Below, piece after piece: positions 19,471-28,169 of a stretch of 64,000 nt of DNA. This DNA comes from CALKJU01 sp046349355. Its GTDB lineage: Bacteria > Pseudomonadota > Alphaproteobacteria > Geminicoccales > Geminicoccaceae. The notes under the pieces were generated by a model that was not told the DNA's origin, made no database searches, and worked only from the letters and a program-made list of their open reading frames with translations. The number at the start of each line of letters is the position of its first letter. Position 1 is the first letter of the stretch. A program made the position numbers and the translations under genes. Location of the stretch: contig JAXMCM010000025.1 in assembly GCA_046349355.1 (NCBI GenBank), positions 62,001-126,000 of the forward strand, read 5' to 3'.

Positions 19471-21307
19471 GCGCACCCGCACCTTCACCCGCCGCGCCCT
19501 GGTCGTCGGCGGGATCCAGGCGGCGCTGTTCGGCGCGCTCGGCGTCCGCCTGTGGCACCTGCAGGTCGACGAGGGCCAGGAGTACAGCCTCCTGGCCGAG
19601 GACAACCGGGTCAACCAGCGCCTGCTGATCCCGCCGCGCGGCCGCATCCTCGACAGCCAGGGCCGGGCGCTGGCCCGCAACATCCCGACCTACCGCGTCC
19701 GCCTCGTCCGCGAGCAGACCAGGGATCCGCGCGCCACGCTGCAGGCGCTGGCCCGGCTGGTGGCGCTCGATGCGGAGCGCATCGAGGCGGTGCTGGCGCA
19801 GCTCGCCACCAGCCGGCGCTTCGTGCCGGTCACCGTGCGCGACGACCTCAGCTGGGAGGAGGTCTCCAGCGTCGCCGTGCGCTCGCCCGAGCTGCCGGGC
19901 GTGCTGCTCGATTCCGCCCTGTTCCGCGACTACCCGCAGGGCGAGGTCACCGCCCACATCGTTGGCTATCTGGGCCCGCCGACCGTCACCGAGCAGGCGG
20001 CGGATCCCGATCCGCTGCTGACCCTGCCCGAGTTCCGGATGGGCAAGAGCGGCGTCGAGAAGTCCCACGACGCGGCGCTGCGCGGCCGCGCCGGCCTGTC
20101 GCGCGTCGAGGTCAACGTCGTCGGCCGCGAGATCCGCGAGCTCGACCGCAGCGAGGGCATCGCCGGGCGTGACGTGGCGCTCAGCCTCGACCTCGACCTG
20201 CAGCGCTACTGCTTCGAGCGCCTGTCGGGCGAGCTCGCCGCCAGCACGGTCGTCGTCGAGGTCGCCACCGGTGCCGTGCGCGCCATGGCCTCGGTCCCCA
20301 GCTACGATCCTGCCGTGTTCCAGAACGGGCTCAGCCCGACGATCTGGAAGGAGCTGCGCGACAACCCGCGCACGCCGCTGGTCAACAAGTGCATCCGCGG
20401 CCAGTACCCGCCGGGCTCGACCTTCAAGATGGTCACCGCGCTGGCGGCGCTGCAGGCCGGCATCGCTCCCGGCGCCAAGGTCTTCTGCTCGGGTGCGACA
20501 ACCCTCGGCAAGGCCGTGTTCCACTGCTGGAAGCAGGGCGGCCACGGGGCGATGGACATGATCCATGCCATCGAGCAGTCCTGCGACTGCTTCTTCTACG
20601 ACGTCGCCCGGCGCATCGGCGTCGACGCGATCGCCGAGACGGCGCGGCGGCTGGGCCTCGGCGGCCCGCTCGGCATCGACCTGCCGGGCGAGATGCCGGG
20701 CCTGATCCCGACCCGTGCCTGGAAGAAGGCCCGGCTCGACCAGCAGTGGCACCAGGGCGAGACGCTGGTGAACGCGATCGGCCAGGGCTTCGTCCTCGCC
20801 ACCCCGCTGCAGCTGGCGGTGATGACCGCCCGCCTCTGCAACGGCGGCCGGGCCGTGACGCCGTGGTTCGTCGCCCCCGACGCCGATCCGGCGGCGGTGC
20901 CACCGACCGGCATTCCCGAGGCGCATCTCGCCATCGTCCGCGACGGCATGCATGCGGTCGTCCACGGCAGCCGCGGCACTGCCCGGCAGGCGACGCTGGG
21001 GCTGCCCGGCATCGAGATGGCCGGCAAGACCGGGACCTCGCAGGTCAAGCGGATCTCCAAGGCCGACCGCCTGTCCGGGCGCCACAAGCGCAAGGACCGG
21101 CCCTGGAAGGAGCGCGACCACGCCCTGTTCGTCTGCTTCGCGCCGGTGGCGGCACCGCGCTACGCCGTGTCGGTGATCGTCGAGCATGGCGAGGGCGGCT
21201 CCGCCACCGCCGCCCCGATCGCCCGGGACATCATGCGCCGCGCCCTCGACCTCGACCTGCCCGACAGCGACCTGCGCGCGGCGCTGGTCCCGCCGGCGAG
21301 CGGCTGA
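19454..21307 (+). CDS. mrdA: Penicillin-binding protein 2 (elongasome transpeptidase)
   Basis: A 617-aa class B penicillin-binding protein. One N-terminal TM anchor (residues 14-32) is followed by the dimerisation domain and the transpeptidase. Active-site motifs are S322-T-F-K325, S376-C-D and K525-T-G-T. A cysteine/histidine patch between them (C345, H357, C358, H364) resembles the zinc site described for Gram-negative PBP2. It cross-links peptidoglycan made by RodA during lateral growth. It overlaps mreD by 17 bp and ends 2 bp before rodA. Confidence 0.95.
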   Translation: MRQDSERTRTFTRRALVVGGIQAALFGALGVRLWHLQVDEGQEYSLLAEDNRVNQRLLIPPRGRILDSQGRALARNIPTYRVRLVREQTRDPRATLQALARLVALDAERIEAVLAQLATSRRFVPVTVRDDLSWEEVSSVAVRSPELPGVLLDSALFRDYPQGEVTAHIVGYLGPPTVTEQAADPDPLLTLPEFRMGKSGVEKSHDAALRGRAGLSRVEVNVVGREIRELDRSEGIAGRDVALSLDLDLQRYCFERLSGELAASTVVVEVATGAVRAMASVPSYDPAVFQNGLSPTIWKELRDNPRTPLVNKCIRGQYPPGSTFKMVTALAALQAGIAPGAKVFCSGATTLGKAVFHCWKQGGHGAMDMIHAIEQSCDCFFYDVARRIGVDAIAETARRLGLGGPLGIDLPGEMPGLIPTRAWKKARLDQQWHQGETLVNAIGQGFVLATPLQLAVMTARLCNGGRAVTPWFVAPDADPAAVPPTGIPEAHLAIVRDGMHAVVHGSRGTARQATLGLPGIEMAGKTGTSQVKRISKADRLSGRHKRKDRPWKERDHALFVCFAPVAAPRYAVSVIVEHGEGGSATAAPIARDIMRRALDLDLPDSDLRAALVPPASG

Positions 21308-21309
21308 GC

Positions 21310-22455
21310 ATGGCGCTGTCCGCGCGCATGCGGCCGGCGACGCTGGGGCCGCTCGAGAAGGTGGCCCGGCTGCACTGGCCGCTGGTGACGCTGCTGCTGA
21401 TGATCGGCGGTGCCGGCTACCTGCTGCTCTATTCGGCCGGCGGCGGCTCGCACGAGCCCTGGGCCTGGCGGCACGGCGTCCGCCTCGCCGCCGGCCTCGG
21501 CGTCATGCTGGCCTTCGGCATGATCGACCCGCGCCACTGGTTCCGCGTCGCCTACCCGTTCTACGCCGTGGTCCTCGTCATGCTGATCGGCGTCGAGCTG
21601 ATCGGCGTCTTCGGCAAGGGCGCGCAGCGCTGGCTCGACCTCGGCGTGATCCAGCTGCAACCCTCCGAGCTGATGAAGATCGCCCTGGTACTGGCGCTGG
21701 CCCGCTACTTCCACAGCGCCTGGCTCGAGGAGATCCGCCGCCCGCTCTACCTGCTGCCGCCGGTGCTGATGATCGCCGCCCCGGTGGTCCTCGTCCTGCT
21801 CCAGCCGGACCTCGGCACCGCGCTGATGCTGGCCGCGGTCGGCGGCGCCTTCCTGTTCCTCGCCGGCGTCCGCCTGTGGAAGTTCGCCGTCGTCATCGGC
21901 GCCGTCGCCGCCGCCGCCCCGGTACTGTGGAGCCGGATGCACGACTACCAGCGCCAGCGCGTCTTCACCTTCCTCAACCCGGAAAGCGATCCGCTCGGCA
22001 GCGGCTACCACATCATCCAGTCGAAGATCGCGCTGGGCTCGGGCGGCTTCTGGGGCAAGGGCTTCCTCAAGGGCAGCCAGGCCCAGCTCAGCTTCCTGCC
22101 CGAGAAGCACACCGACTTCGCATTCACCATGCTGGGCGAGGAGACCGGCTTCGCCGGTGCCGTGCTGGTGCTGGGCCTCTACTTCGCCGTGATCTTGTGC
22201 GGCCTCTACGTCGCCCTGCGCGCCAGCAGCCAGTTCGGCCGCCTGCTGGCGATGGGCATCACCGTCAACTTCTCGCTCTACGTCATCATCAACATCGCCA
22301 TGGTCAGCGGCCTGATCCCGGTGGTCGGCGTGCCCCTGCCGCTGATCTCCTACGGCGGGACGGCGATGCTGACGGTGCTGGCCGGGTTCGGCCTCGTCCT
22401 CAGCGTCGAGGCACACCGCGAGCTGGCGCTGCCGCGCTTCCTCGGCGAGCGCTAG
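21310..22455 (+). CDS. rodA: Lipid II polymerase RodA (SEDS family)
   Basis: A 381-aa polytopic SEDS glycosyltransferase with about ten TM segments. Family landmarks are GAQRWLDLGVIQLQPSELMK, VLLQPDLGTALML, LPEKHTDFAFTMLGEE and GVPLPLISYGGTAMLT. The conserved catalytic-loop aspartate (FLPEKHTDF) is present. It is the last gene of the mre operon; the GNAT-like gene converges 9 bp downstream. Confidence 0.95.
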   Translation: MALSARMRPATLGPLEKVARLHWPLVTLLLMIGGAGYLLLYSAGGGSHEPWAWRHGVRLAAGLGVMLAFGMIDPRHWFRVAYPFYAVVLVMLIGVELIGVFGKGAQRWLDLGVIQLQPSELMKIALVLALARYFHSAWLEEIRRPLYLLPPVLMIAAPVVLVLLQPDLGTALMLAAVGGAFLFLAGVRLWKFAVVIGAVAAAAPVLWSRMHDYQRQRVFTFLNPESDPLGSGYHIIQSKIALGSGGFWGKGFLKGSQAQLSFLPEKHTDFAFTMLGEETGFAGAVLVLGLYFAVILCGLYVALRASSQFGRLLAMGITVNFSLYVIINIAMVSGLIPVVGVPLPLISYGGTAMLTVLAGFGLVLSVEAHRELALPRFLGER

Positions 22456-22464
22456 CGCGTCGCT

Positions 22465-22968
22465 TCAGGAGAAGTGCAGGCAGCGCAGCCAGGCGTTGCC
22501 GTCCGCCGCCACGGCGTAGCCGCAGTCGGCAGGCTCGACGGCCGCCACCAGTTCGACTCCGGCATGACCGTCGCCCGCGACATGGAGCCGCACCCGGTCG
22601 CAGCGGCAGGCATGGGCGACCTCGTCGATCGCCTGCAAGGTGACCTTGGCCACGTGCCGCCGGCTGCCGAGGTCGACCATGTGGAGCTCGGGCACGGACA
22701 GGCAGCCGCGCGGCAGCGCACCCTTCACCTCATAGAAGAACAGCGAGAACAGCACCGACCAGCCGCCGCGCAGGCCGACGATGCCGCGCTCGTCCGGGTC
22801 GGCGGCGACCCATCGCGACGCGTGGGTGCGCCAGCTCGACGGGGTGAACGCGGTTCCGGTGGCCTGCATCAGGGGAAACGCGTGGTTGAGCTCGCGGCGG
22901 GACAGGTGCATCCATCGCCACCCGTCCTCGCGGCTACCCCCCGGGGCATCTGCGGCCAAGGCTTCCAT
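22465..22968 (-). CDS. GNAT-like protein under an FNR box
   Basis: A 167-aa protein with no confident family match by eye. The central part (GIVGLRGGWSVLFSLFFYE, then SVPELHMVDLGSRRHVAKVTLQAIDEVAHACRCDRVRLHV) has the strand-loop-helix flow of a GNAT acetyltransferase, but the acetyl-CoA loop is not canonical. The ATG at 22968 is chosen because it lies exactly 41.5 bp from the centre of the perfect FNR box at 23003-23016, the same geometry as hemN, with a TATCCA -10-like element at 22975-22980. It is therefore probably induced at low oxygen. It is divergent from fnrL. Confidence 0.6.
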   Translation of the reverse strand: MEALAADAPGGSREDGWRWMHLSRRELNHAFPLMQATGTAFTPSSWRTHASRWVAADPDERGIVGLRGGWSVLFSLFFYEVKGALPRGCLSVPELHMVDLGSRRHVAKVTLQAIDEVAHACRCDRVRLHVAGDGHAGVELVAAVEPADCGYAVAADGNAWLRCLHFS

Positions 22969-23002
22969 CGGCCCTGGATAGGACGATGCAACCGTTGCCG
23001 CA

Positions 23003-23016
23003 TTGATCTGGATCAA
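23003..23016. promoter_or_regulatory. FNR box between fnrL and the GNAT-like gene
   Basis: TTGATCTGGATCAA, identical in all 14 bases to the hemN box. Its centre is 41.5 bp from the minus-strand ATG at 22968 and about 65 bp from the fnrL ATG at 23075. It could activate the GNAT-like gene as a class II site and autoregulate fnrL. Confidence 0.8.
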
Positions 23017-23074
23017 GGTAACAGGTGCGTAATCAACGGGCCGGGCGGCTTCGGCCGCAGGGAGAAACGCTCTC

Positions 23075-23788
23075 ATGGACGTCCGCGTGACGCCATCCTT
23101 GTGTTGCGGCAGGGTATCCTGCGAGTCCTGCGGGGTGCGCGGCGTCGCCCTCTGCGGGGTGCTCGACCACGAGGGACTGCAGAAGCTCAGCGCGCTCGCC
23201 GTGGACCGCCGCGTCGGCGCCGGTGCCACCCTCTTCCAGGAGGGCGACCCCGCCGACGACGTCTTCACCATCACCAGCGGCATGCTCAAGCTGATCAAGC
23301 CGATGCGCGACGGGCGGCGGCAGATCACCGGCTTCATGCTGCCCGGCGACTTCCTCGGCCTGGCCTTCGGCCGGACCTATGTCTACAGCGCCGAGGCGGT
23401 CAGCGAGTCGCATCTGTGCCGCTTCTCGCGCGCCGAGTTCGTCGCCCTGATGGACCGCTTCCCGGCGCTCGAGAAGGGCCTGCTCGGCCGCGTCTCGACC
23501 GAGCTCGCCGCCGCCCAGGAGCAGATGCTGCTGCTCGGCCGCAAGACCGCGCGCGAGCGCGTCGCCACCTTCCTCGTCAGCCTGTGCCGCCGCCAGGGCG
23601 TCGGCAGCGGCCAGAAGCTCGAGCTGGCCATGGCGCGGTCCGATCTCGCCGACTATCTCGGCGTGCGCACCGAGACCATCAGCCGGTGCCTGACGGCCTT
23701 GCGCAAGGAGCGCATGATCGAGCTGCCCGATCCGGACCATGTCGTCGTCACCAGCCTGCCGCGGCTGGAGCAGGCGGCCGAGGGCTGA
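23075..23788 (+). CDS. fnrL: FnrL/FnrN-type oxygen-sensing transcription factor
   Basis: A 237-aa Crp/Fnr-family regulator. Cysteines C16, C19 and C27 (C-x2-C-x7-C) and C115 match the [4Fe-4S] ligand pattern of alphaproteobacterial FnrL/FnrN, so it should be a direct oxygen sensor. The cNMP-like effector fold follows, and the recognition helix has E200, S203 and R204, the E--SR code for TTGAT half-sites. That code agrees with the two identical boxes in this window. A GGGAGAA ribosome-binding site precedes the ATG. The lipoprotein gene downstream overlaps its stop (TGATG). Confidence 0.93.
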   Translation: MDVRVTPSLCCGRVSCESCGVRGVALCGVLDHEGLQKLSALAVDRRVGAGATLFQEGDPADDVFTITSGMLKLIKPMRDGRRQITGFMLPGDFLGLAFGRTYVYSAEAVSESHLCRFSRAEFVALMDRFPALEKGLLGRVSTELAAAQEQMLLLGRKTARERVATFLVSLCRRQGVGSGQKLELAMARSDLADYLGVRTETISRCLTALRKERMIELPDPDHVVVTSLPRLEQAAEG

Positions 23789-24381
23789 TGCGCCGGGCGG
23801 CCGGTCTCGCCGCCACCCTCGTCGCGGCGCTACTGGCAGCCTGCACCGCCGGCTCGCCCCCGCCGCCGGAGACGCCGCTGCCGGCGCGGCAGCGCGCCCC
23901 CGTCCCCGGCCCGGACGAGCCGCTCAGCGTCCGGCGCGACGACCCGATGTGCGGCTCGGTGGCGGCCATCGTCGACGCGGAGCCTGCTGCCTTTGCCGGG
24001 CTGCGCGGCCCGCCGCTCGGTCCGGCCGCGTGGGACGGCCGGATCGTCCCGCCGGCGATGCAGGGCTGCACCGTCGAAGGGGACTACTACCCGCGGGCGC
24101 AATATGTCTGCCGCAGCGCCGAAAGCGCCGGCGGGCCGGACGGTCCGCTGGCGGACCGCTTCCGCGAGGTCAGCGGCGACCTCGACCGCTGCCTGTCCGG
24201 ACCGCGCTGGACGGGCCGTGGCTGGAGCCGCGGCCGGACCTTCGAGTTCGCCGGCGGCGAGCGCCAGGTCGTCTGGCGCTACGGCGGCAGCTACCAGCGG
24301 CCCGGCATCAGCCTGAAGATCGAGGAAGACCTCGACCGCAGCACCCACTACCTGCGGCTGGCGGTCCTCACCCTGCGCTGA
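23788..24381 (+). CDS. Uncharacterised lipoprotein
   Basis: A 197-aa protein with a lipoprotein signal peptide: a positively charged start, LAATLVAALLAAC with lipobox cysteine C19, then a proline-rich linker. The mature part has several cysteines (MCGS, QGCTVEG, YVCRSAE, DRCLSG) that could form disulfides, and a C-terminal strand-rich segment. No known domain is recognised. Translation is coupled to fnrL through TGATG, so it may be expressed with the oxygen regulator. Confidence 0.7.
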   Translation: MRRAAGLAATLVAALLAACTAGSPPPPETPLPARQRAPVPGPDEPLSVRRDDPMCGSVAAIVDAEPAAFAGLRGPPLGPAAWDGRIVPPAMQGCTVEGDYYPRAQYVCRSAESAGGPDGPLADRFREVSGDLDRCLSGPRWTGRGWSRGRTFEFAGGERQVVWRYGGSYQRPGISLKIEEDLDRSTHYLRLAVLTLR

Positions 24382-24388
24382 GCCCGGC

Positions 24389-25897
24389 TCAGCCGACGGC
24401 GACCCCGCGCACGGTGGTGTAGATCCGGGCGTAGCGGGCGAGCACGGCGGCGCGTTGGTCGGCCGGCCAGCCATGGTCCGGATCGACCCCGTGGAACGCC
24501 GGCATCATCGCCGAGCGGGCGGTGTCGAGATCCGGGAAGGTGCCGGCGGCGAGGCCGCCGAGCATGGCGGCGCCGAGGCTGGTGCTCTCGGCCGAGTCGG
24601 CGAGCTCGATGGTCCGGCCGAACAGGCTGGCCTTCAGCCGCATCAGCAGCCGGTTGCGCGAGCTGCCGCCGATGGCGATCGCCCGCGTCGGCGCCGGGAC
24701 CCGCAGCAGCCGCTGCATGGTCTCGAGGATGTTGGCGGAATCGAGGGCGAGGCCCTCCAGCACCGCCCGGTACATCGCCGCCCGCGTGGTGCGGTCGCTG
24801 ATGCCGAGGAAGGCGCCGCGCGACACCGGGTCGGGATAGGGCGGCGAGCCGATCCGCAGGTGCGGCAGGAACACCGTGCCATCGCAGCCCAGCGGCACCG
24901 CCTCGGCCTCGGCGATCAGCGCCGCATGCTCGACGCCCGGCGCCTGCGACTCGCGGAACCACTCGACGCAGGCGGCCGAGGTCGGCAGCCCGCCGAACAC
25001 GTAGAACACCGGCTGGCCGGTGTGGATCATGCCCTGGTTGAGCCCGGCCACGCCCATCTCGGGATCGCGGCTCGGCCGGCCGATGATCAGGGTCAGCGCC
25101 TCGGCCGTGCCCATGCTGTCGAACAGCACCCCGGGACGGTCGGCGCCCACGGCCAGCGCCCCGCAGACATGGTCGTGCCCGGCCACGCCCACGGCGGCTC
25201 CTTCCGGCAGTCCGGTCGCCCGCGCCGCCTCGGCGGTCACCCCGCCGATCCGCGTACCGGCCGGCGCCAGCTCCTGGAACAGCGTCCGCCCGACGCCGGC
25301 TTCCTCGAGCAGCTCGCCGCACCAGCGGCCGGCGGCGATGTCGAGCGCCATGGTCCGCGAGGCGAGGCTGAAGTCGGTGGCCCGCCCGCCGCACAGGCGC
25401 CAGGCGAGGTAGTCGCTGACATGCAGCCAGGCCCGGCCGCGGGCGAACGCCTCGGGTGCCGTGTCCTTCAGCCACAGCAGCTTGAGCAGGGTGAAGGTCG
25501 GGTCGGGGCACAGGCCGGTGGTGGCGTGCAACCGGCCGAAGCCGACCTGGCCGATCAGCCGCTCGAGCTGCGGTGCCGTCCGCGTATCGTACCAGGCGAT
25601 GACCGGCACCAGCGGCCGGCTCTCGCCGTCGAGCAGCACGCCCGCTTCGCCCATGCTGGCGATGGCGAGGCCGCGGATCCGCTCCGGCCGGTCGACCCGG
25701 CCGGTGGCGCTGCGCAGCACGCCGGCCAGCGTGCGCCACAGCGCCTCCGGGTCGTGCTCGGCCTGGCCGGGGCCGAGGCGGCGGGTCGGCGTCGGCTCCG
25801 CCGCCTCGGCGACCAGCCGTCCGTCCGTGTCGAAGACGACGGCGCGGATGCGGCTGGTGCCGGCGTCGATGCCGCACAGCAGCGGGCGATCGGCCAT
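24389..25897 (-). CDS. FGGY-family carbohydrate kinase
   Basis: A 502-aa sugar kinase. The N-terminal LLCGIDAGTSRIRAVVFDTDG is the first phosphate motif of the hexokinase-actin fold, AVGVAGHDHVCGALAVGA is the central FGGY region, and AIAIGGSSRNRLLMRLKASLFG is the adenosine motif with ESTSLGAAMLGG after it. The family phosphorylates pentuloses, glycerol, rhamnulose or related sugars; the substrate here is not readable. It starts 7 bp after an aldolase gene, which suggests phosphorylation of a ketose followed by aldol cleavage. Confidence 0.85.
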   Translation of the reverse strand: MADRPLLCGIDAGTSRIRAVVFDTDGRLVAEAAEPTPTRRLGPGQAEHDPEALWRTLAGVLRSATGRVDRPERIRGLAIASMGEAGVLLDGESRPLVPVIAWYDTRTAPQLERLIGQVGFGRLHATTGLCPDPTFTLLKLLWLKDTAPEAFARGRAWLHVSDYLAWRLCGGRATDFSLASRTMALDIAAGRWCGELLEEAGVGRTLFQELAPAGTRIGGVTAEAARATGLPEGAAVGVAGHDHVCGALAVGADRPGVLFDSMGTAEALTLIIGRPSRDPEMGVAGLNQGMIHTGQPVFYVFGGLPTSAACVEWFRESQAPGVEHAALIAEAEAVPLGCDGTVFLPHLRIGSPPYPDPVSRGAFLGISDRTTRAAMYRAVLEGLALDSANILETMQRLLRVPAPTRAIAIGGSSRNRLLMRLKASLFGRTIELADSAESTSLGAAMLGGLAAGTFPDLDTARSAMMPAFHGVDPDHGWPADQRAAVLARYARIYTTVRGVAVG

Positions 25898-25904
25898 GGC
25901 GGGC

Positions 25905-26687
25905 TCAGCTGCGCAGCAGCTCCGCCGCGTCCTTGGCCGCGGCCCCGTCGTGGATGACGGCGCGCAGGGCGCGCACCATCCCGGCGGGGTTGGCGTTCTG
26001 CCAGATGTTGCGGCCGAGCACGACGCCCTTGCCGCCGGCGGCGACGACGTCCGAGACCATCTGCAGCACGGCGAGGTCGTTCGGCAGCTTCGGCCCGCCG
26101 GCGATCAGCACCGGGCCGGGCGTGCCCTCGATGACCTTGCGGAAGCTCTCCACCGAGCCCGTGTAGTAGGTCTTGAGGATGTCGGCACCGTGCTCGAAGG
26201 CGATGCGGCAGGCGTCGGCCATCATCTGGCCGTCGAGCGCGTTCGGGATGTTCGGGCCCGGGCAAGGCAGCGCCTCGACCATCACCGGCATCTCGTCCTT
26301 GAGGCACTCGTTGCAGACCTCGGCGACGATCTCGAGGGTGCGCATCTCGCAGGGGGCACCCATGAAGTACATCAGGCAGACGCCGTCGACGCCCAGCGCG
26401 TCGGCCTCGTCGAGGGTGTGCAGCAGGCTCCACTCGGTGTTCTCGAGCCACTTCTCCTTGACGATGGAGGGCCCGCCGTCGAGGCGCAGGAACACGGGCA
26501 CGCGGCCGACCAGCTGGCTGCGCCAGCGCTTGACCACGCCGAAGCTGGTCATGATCGCGTCGGCGCCGGCCTCGATGACGGTGTCGATCACCTTGCCGGG
26601 ATTCTCGAGGCCCTGGACGGCGCCCAGCGCGCGGCCATGGTCCATCGCGACGACAAGCTGCTTCTTCGAGGAATCGTACGCCGGCAT
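25905..26687 (-). CDS. Class I aldolase (DeoC/LsrF/FbaB type)
   Basis: A 260-aa TIM-barrel aldolase. The Schiff-base lysine is probably in HGADILKTYYTGS near residue 170, and the phosphate-binding end is VLIAGGPKLPND and GKGVVLGRNIWQ, as in LsrF and archaeal-type class I fructose-bisphosphate aldolases. The start at 26687 follows a GGAGG site. It is the first gene of a two-gene operon with the FGGY kinase. The product is inferred to be an aldolase acting on the kinase product; alternatives are LsrF-like thiolase or tagatose-bisphosphate aldolase. Confidence 0.78.
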   Translation of the reverse strand: MPAYDSSKKQLVVAMDHGRALGAVQGLENPGKVIDTVIEAGADAIMTSFGVVKRWRSQLVGRVPVFLRLDGGPSIVKEKWLENTEWSLLHTLDEADALGVDGVCLMYFMGAPCEMRTLEIVAEVCNECLKDEMPVMVEALPCPGPNIPNALDGQMMADACRIAFEHGADILKTYYTGSVESFRKVIEGTPGPVLIAGGPKLPNDLAVLQMVSDVVAAGGKGVVLGRNIWQNANPAGMVRALRAVIHDGAAAKDAAELLRS

Positions 26688-26818
26688 GAAGCCTCCGGAG
26701 GGGGTGGGAACGGGCGGGGGCAGCGGCCGCGGCACGGCCAGGCCTCCCGGGGCGAGGGCGGCCGGACCATAGCGAAGCCGCCGGACGGACGAAAGCGGTG
26801 CGGCGGCGAAACGACGGC

Positions 26819-26834
26819 TTAACAGCATCTTAAC
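26819..26834. promoter_or_regulatory. CtrA binding site upstream of Tad pilus genes
   Basis: TTAACAGCATCTTAAC is an exact TTAA-N7-TTAAC CtrA site, 48 bp before the TadG-like ATG and within the divergent region shared with the aldolase operon. In Caulobacter CtrA activates Flp pilus genes, so cell-cycle control of this cluster is inferred. Confidence 0.65.
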
Positions 26835-26882
26835 CGCGCATGGGCATGCTCGGCGGAGGGAACCAGCTCCGGGAGCCAGCCC

Positions 26883-28157
26883 ATGCCCATCGGGTCCCGT
26901 TCGGGCACGCTGCAGGTCTTGCGCCAGCTCGTCGAGGATCGCCGCGGCGTCGTTGCCGCGGTCACGGCGATGCTGGTGGTGCCGCTCGTCATCGGCATCG
27001 GCCTCGCCGTCGACGCCTCGCGGATGTTCCTCGTCCGCGCCCGCCTCGCCCAGGCGGTCGACGCCGCGGCGCTGGCCGCCGGCCAGGCGGTCGACGTCGA
27101 CGAGGTCATCGCCGACGCCCGGCGCATCTTCGACGTCAACTACCCGCCCGACTACATGGGGGCCGCGGTCGACAACCTCGACGTCCGCTTCGACGAGGAG
27201 AGCGGCGAGGTCGAGATCGTCGCCCGCACCGCCGTGCCGACGCTGGTCATGTCGCTGGCGCAGATCGACTCGCTCGATGTCGAGGCGCGGGCGCTCGTGG
27301 TCCGCGAGCAGACCGGCCTCGAGCTGGCCCTCGTGCTCGATACCACGGGCTCGATGTGCCAGCCCTGCACCAAGCGCGACGCGCTCAAGCGCGCCGCCAA
27401 GGACCTCGTCGACATCGTCTACGGCCCCAACGACACCGGCGAGGACCTCTATGTCGGCATCGTCCCGTTCTCGGCCCGGGTGAAGATCGGCACGACCCGG
27501 ACGGCGTGGCTGAGCGCGGCGGCGCCGAGCGGCTGGAACGGCTGCGTCGAGCAGCGCACCGGCACCCTCGCCTTCGACGACTCGCCGCCCTCGGCCGGCA
27601 AGTGGCCGCCGTCGAAGAAGTACCAGACCTGGAACAGCTCGAGGCGGCGCTGGGAGACCTCGAGCTCGCCGCCGCCCTGCGCCGAGCAGGTCCTGCCGCT
27701 GACCGCCAGCAAGGCGACGGTGAAGGCCAAGATCGACGCGCTCAGCACCGGCGGCACCACCCGCATCGACATCGGTGCCGCCTGGGGCTGGCGGGTGCTG
27801 TCGGAGCGCTGGCAGGGCGTCTGGGGCACCGCCGGCCTGCCGCTCGACGACGAGGCCGAGACCGCCAAGGCCATCGTCGTCATGAGCGACGGCGAGAACG
27901 TGGTCGATTCCGAGTACGACGGCAGCACCACCGTGGCCCAGGCCAACGCCAACCTGCTGGCGACCTGCCAGGCCATGCGCACCGCCGGCTACACCGTGTT
28001 CACCGTGGCCTTCCAGGCGCCGCCGGCCGGCGAGACGGTGCTGCGCAACTGTGCCGGGACCTCGGCCAATTTCTTCGCCTCGCCGACGGCCGCCGACCTG
28101 CAGCGCGCGTTCCGGCAGATCGCCGGCCGGCTCAGCGCCCTGCGGCTGGCCGAGTAG
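26883..28157 (+). CDS. TadG-like pilus-assembly protein with a vWA domain
   Basis: A 424-aa protein. An N-terminal TM helix (VVAAVTAMLVVPLVIGIGLAVDAS) preceded by DRRG is the TadE/TadG anchor, followed by the VRARLAQAVDAAALAAGQ helix common to TadG. From about residue 145 a von Willebrand A domain starts with the metal site DTTGSM, and VVMSDGENVVDSEYDG is its later strand. A cysteine pair (CQPC) sits near the metal site. It probably works in the Flp/Tad pilus machine at the cell envelope. A CtrA site lies just upstream. Confidence 0.85.
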   Translation: MPIGSRSGTLQVLRQLVEDRRGVVAAVTAMLVVPLVIGIGLAVDASRMFLVRARLAQAVDAAALAAGQAVDVDEVIADARRIFDVNYPPDYMGAAVDNLDVRFDEESGEVEIVARTAVPTLVMSLAQIDSLDVEARALVVREQTGLELALVLDTTGSMCQPCTKRDALKRAAKDLVDIVYGPNDTGEDLYVGIVPFSARVKIGTTRTAWLSAAAPSGWNGCVEQRTGTLAFDDSPPSAGKWPPSKKYQTWNSSRRRWETSSSPPPCAEQVLPLTASKATVKAKIDALSTGGTTRIDIGAAWGWRVLSERWQGVWGTAGLPLDDEAETAKAIVVMSDGENVVDSEYDGSTTVAQANANLLATCQAMRTAGYTVFTVAFQAPPAGETVLRNCAGTSANFFASPTAADLQRAFRQIAGRLSALRLAE

Positions 28158-28169
28158 CCGGCGGCCGGC

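Noticed and set aside
16861..19683. Very long minus-strand open frame opposite leuA end, mreB and mreC
   Set aside because: Arg/Pro/Ala-rich composition without domains; it mirrors the real mre genes in high-GC DNA.
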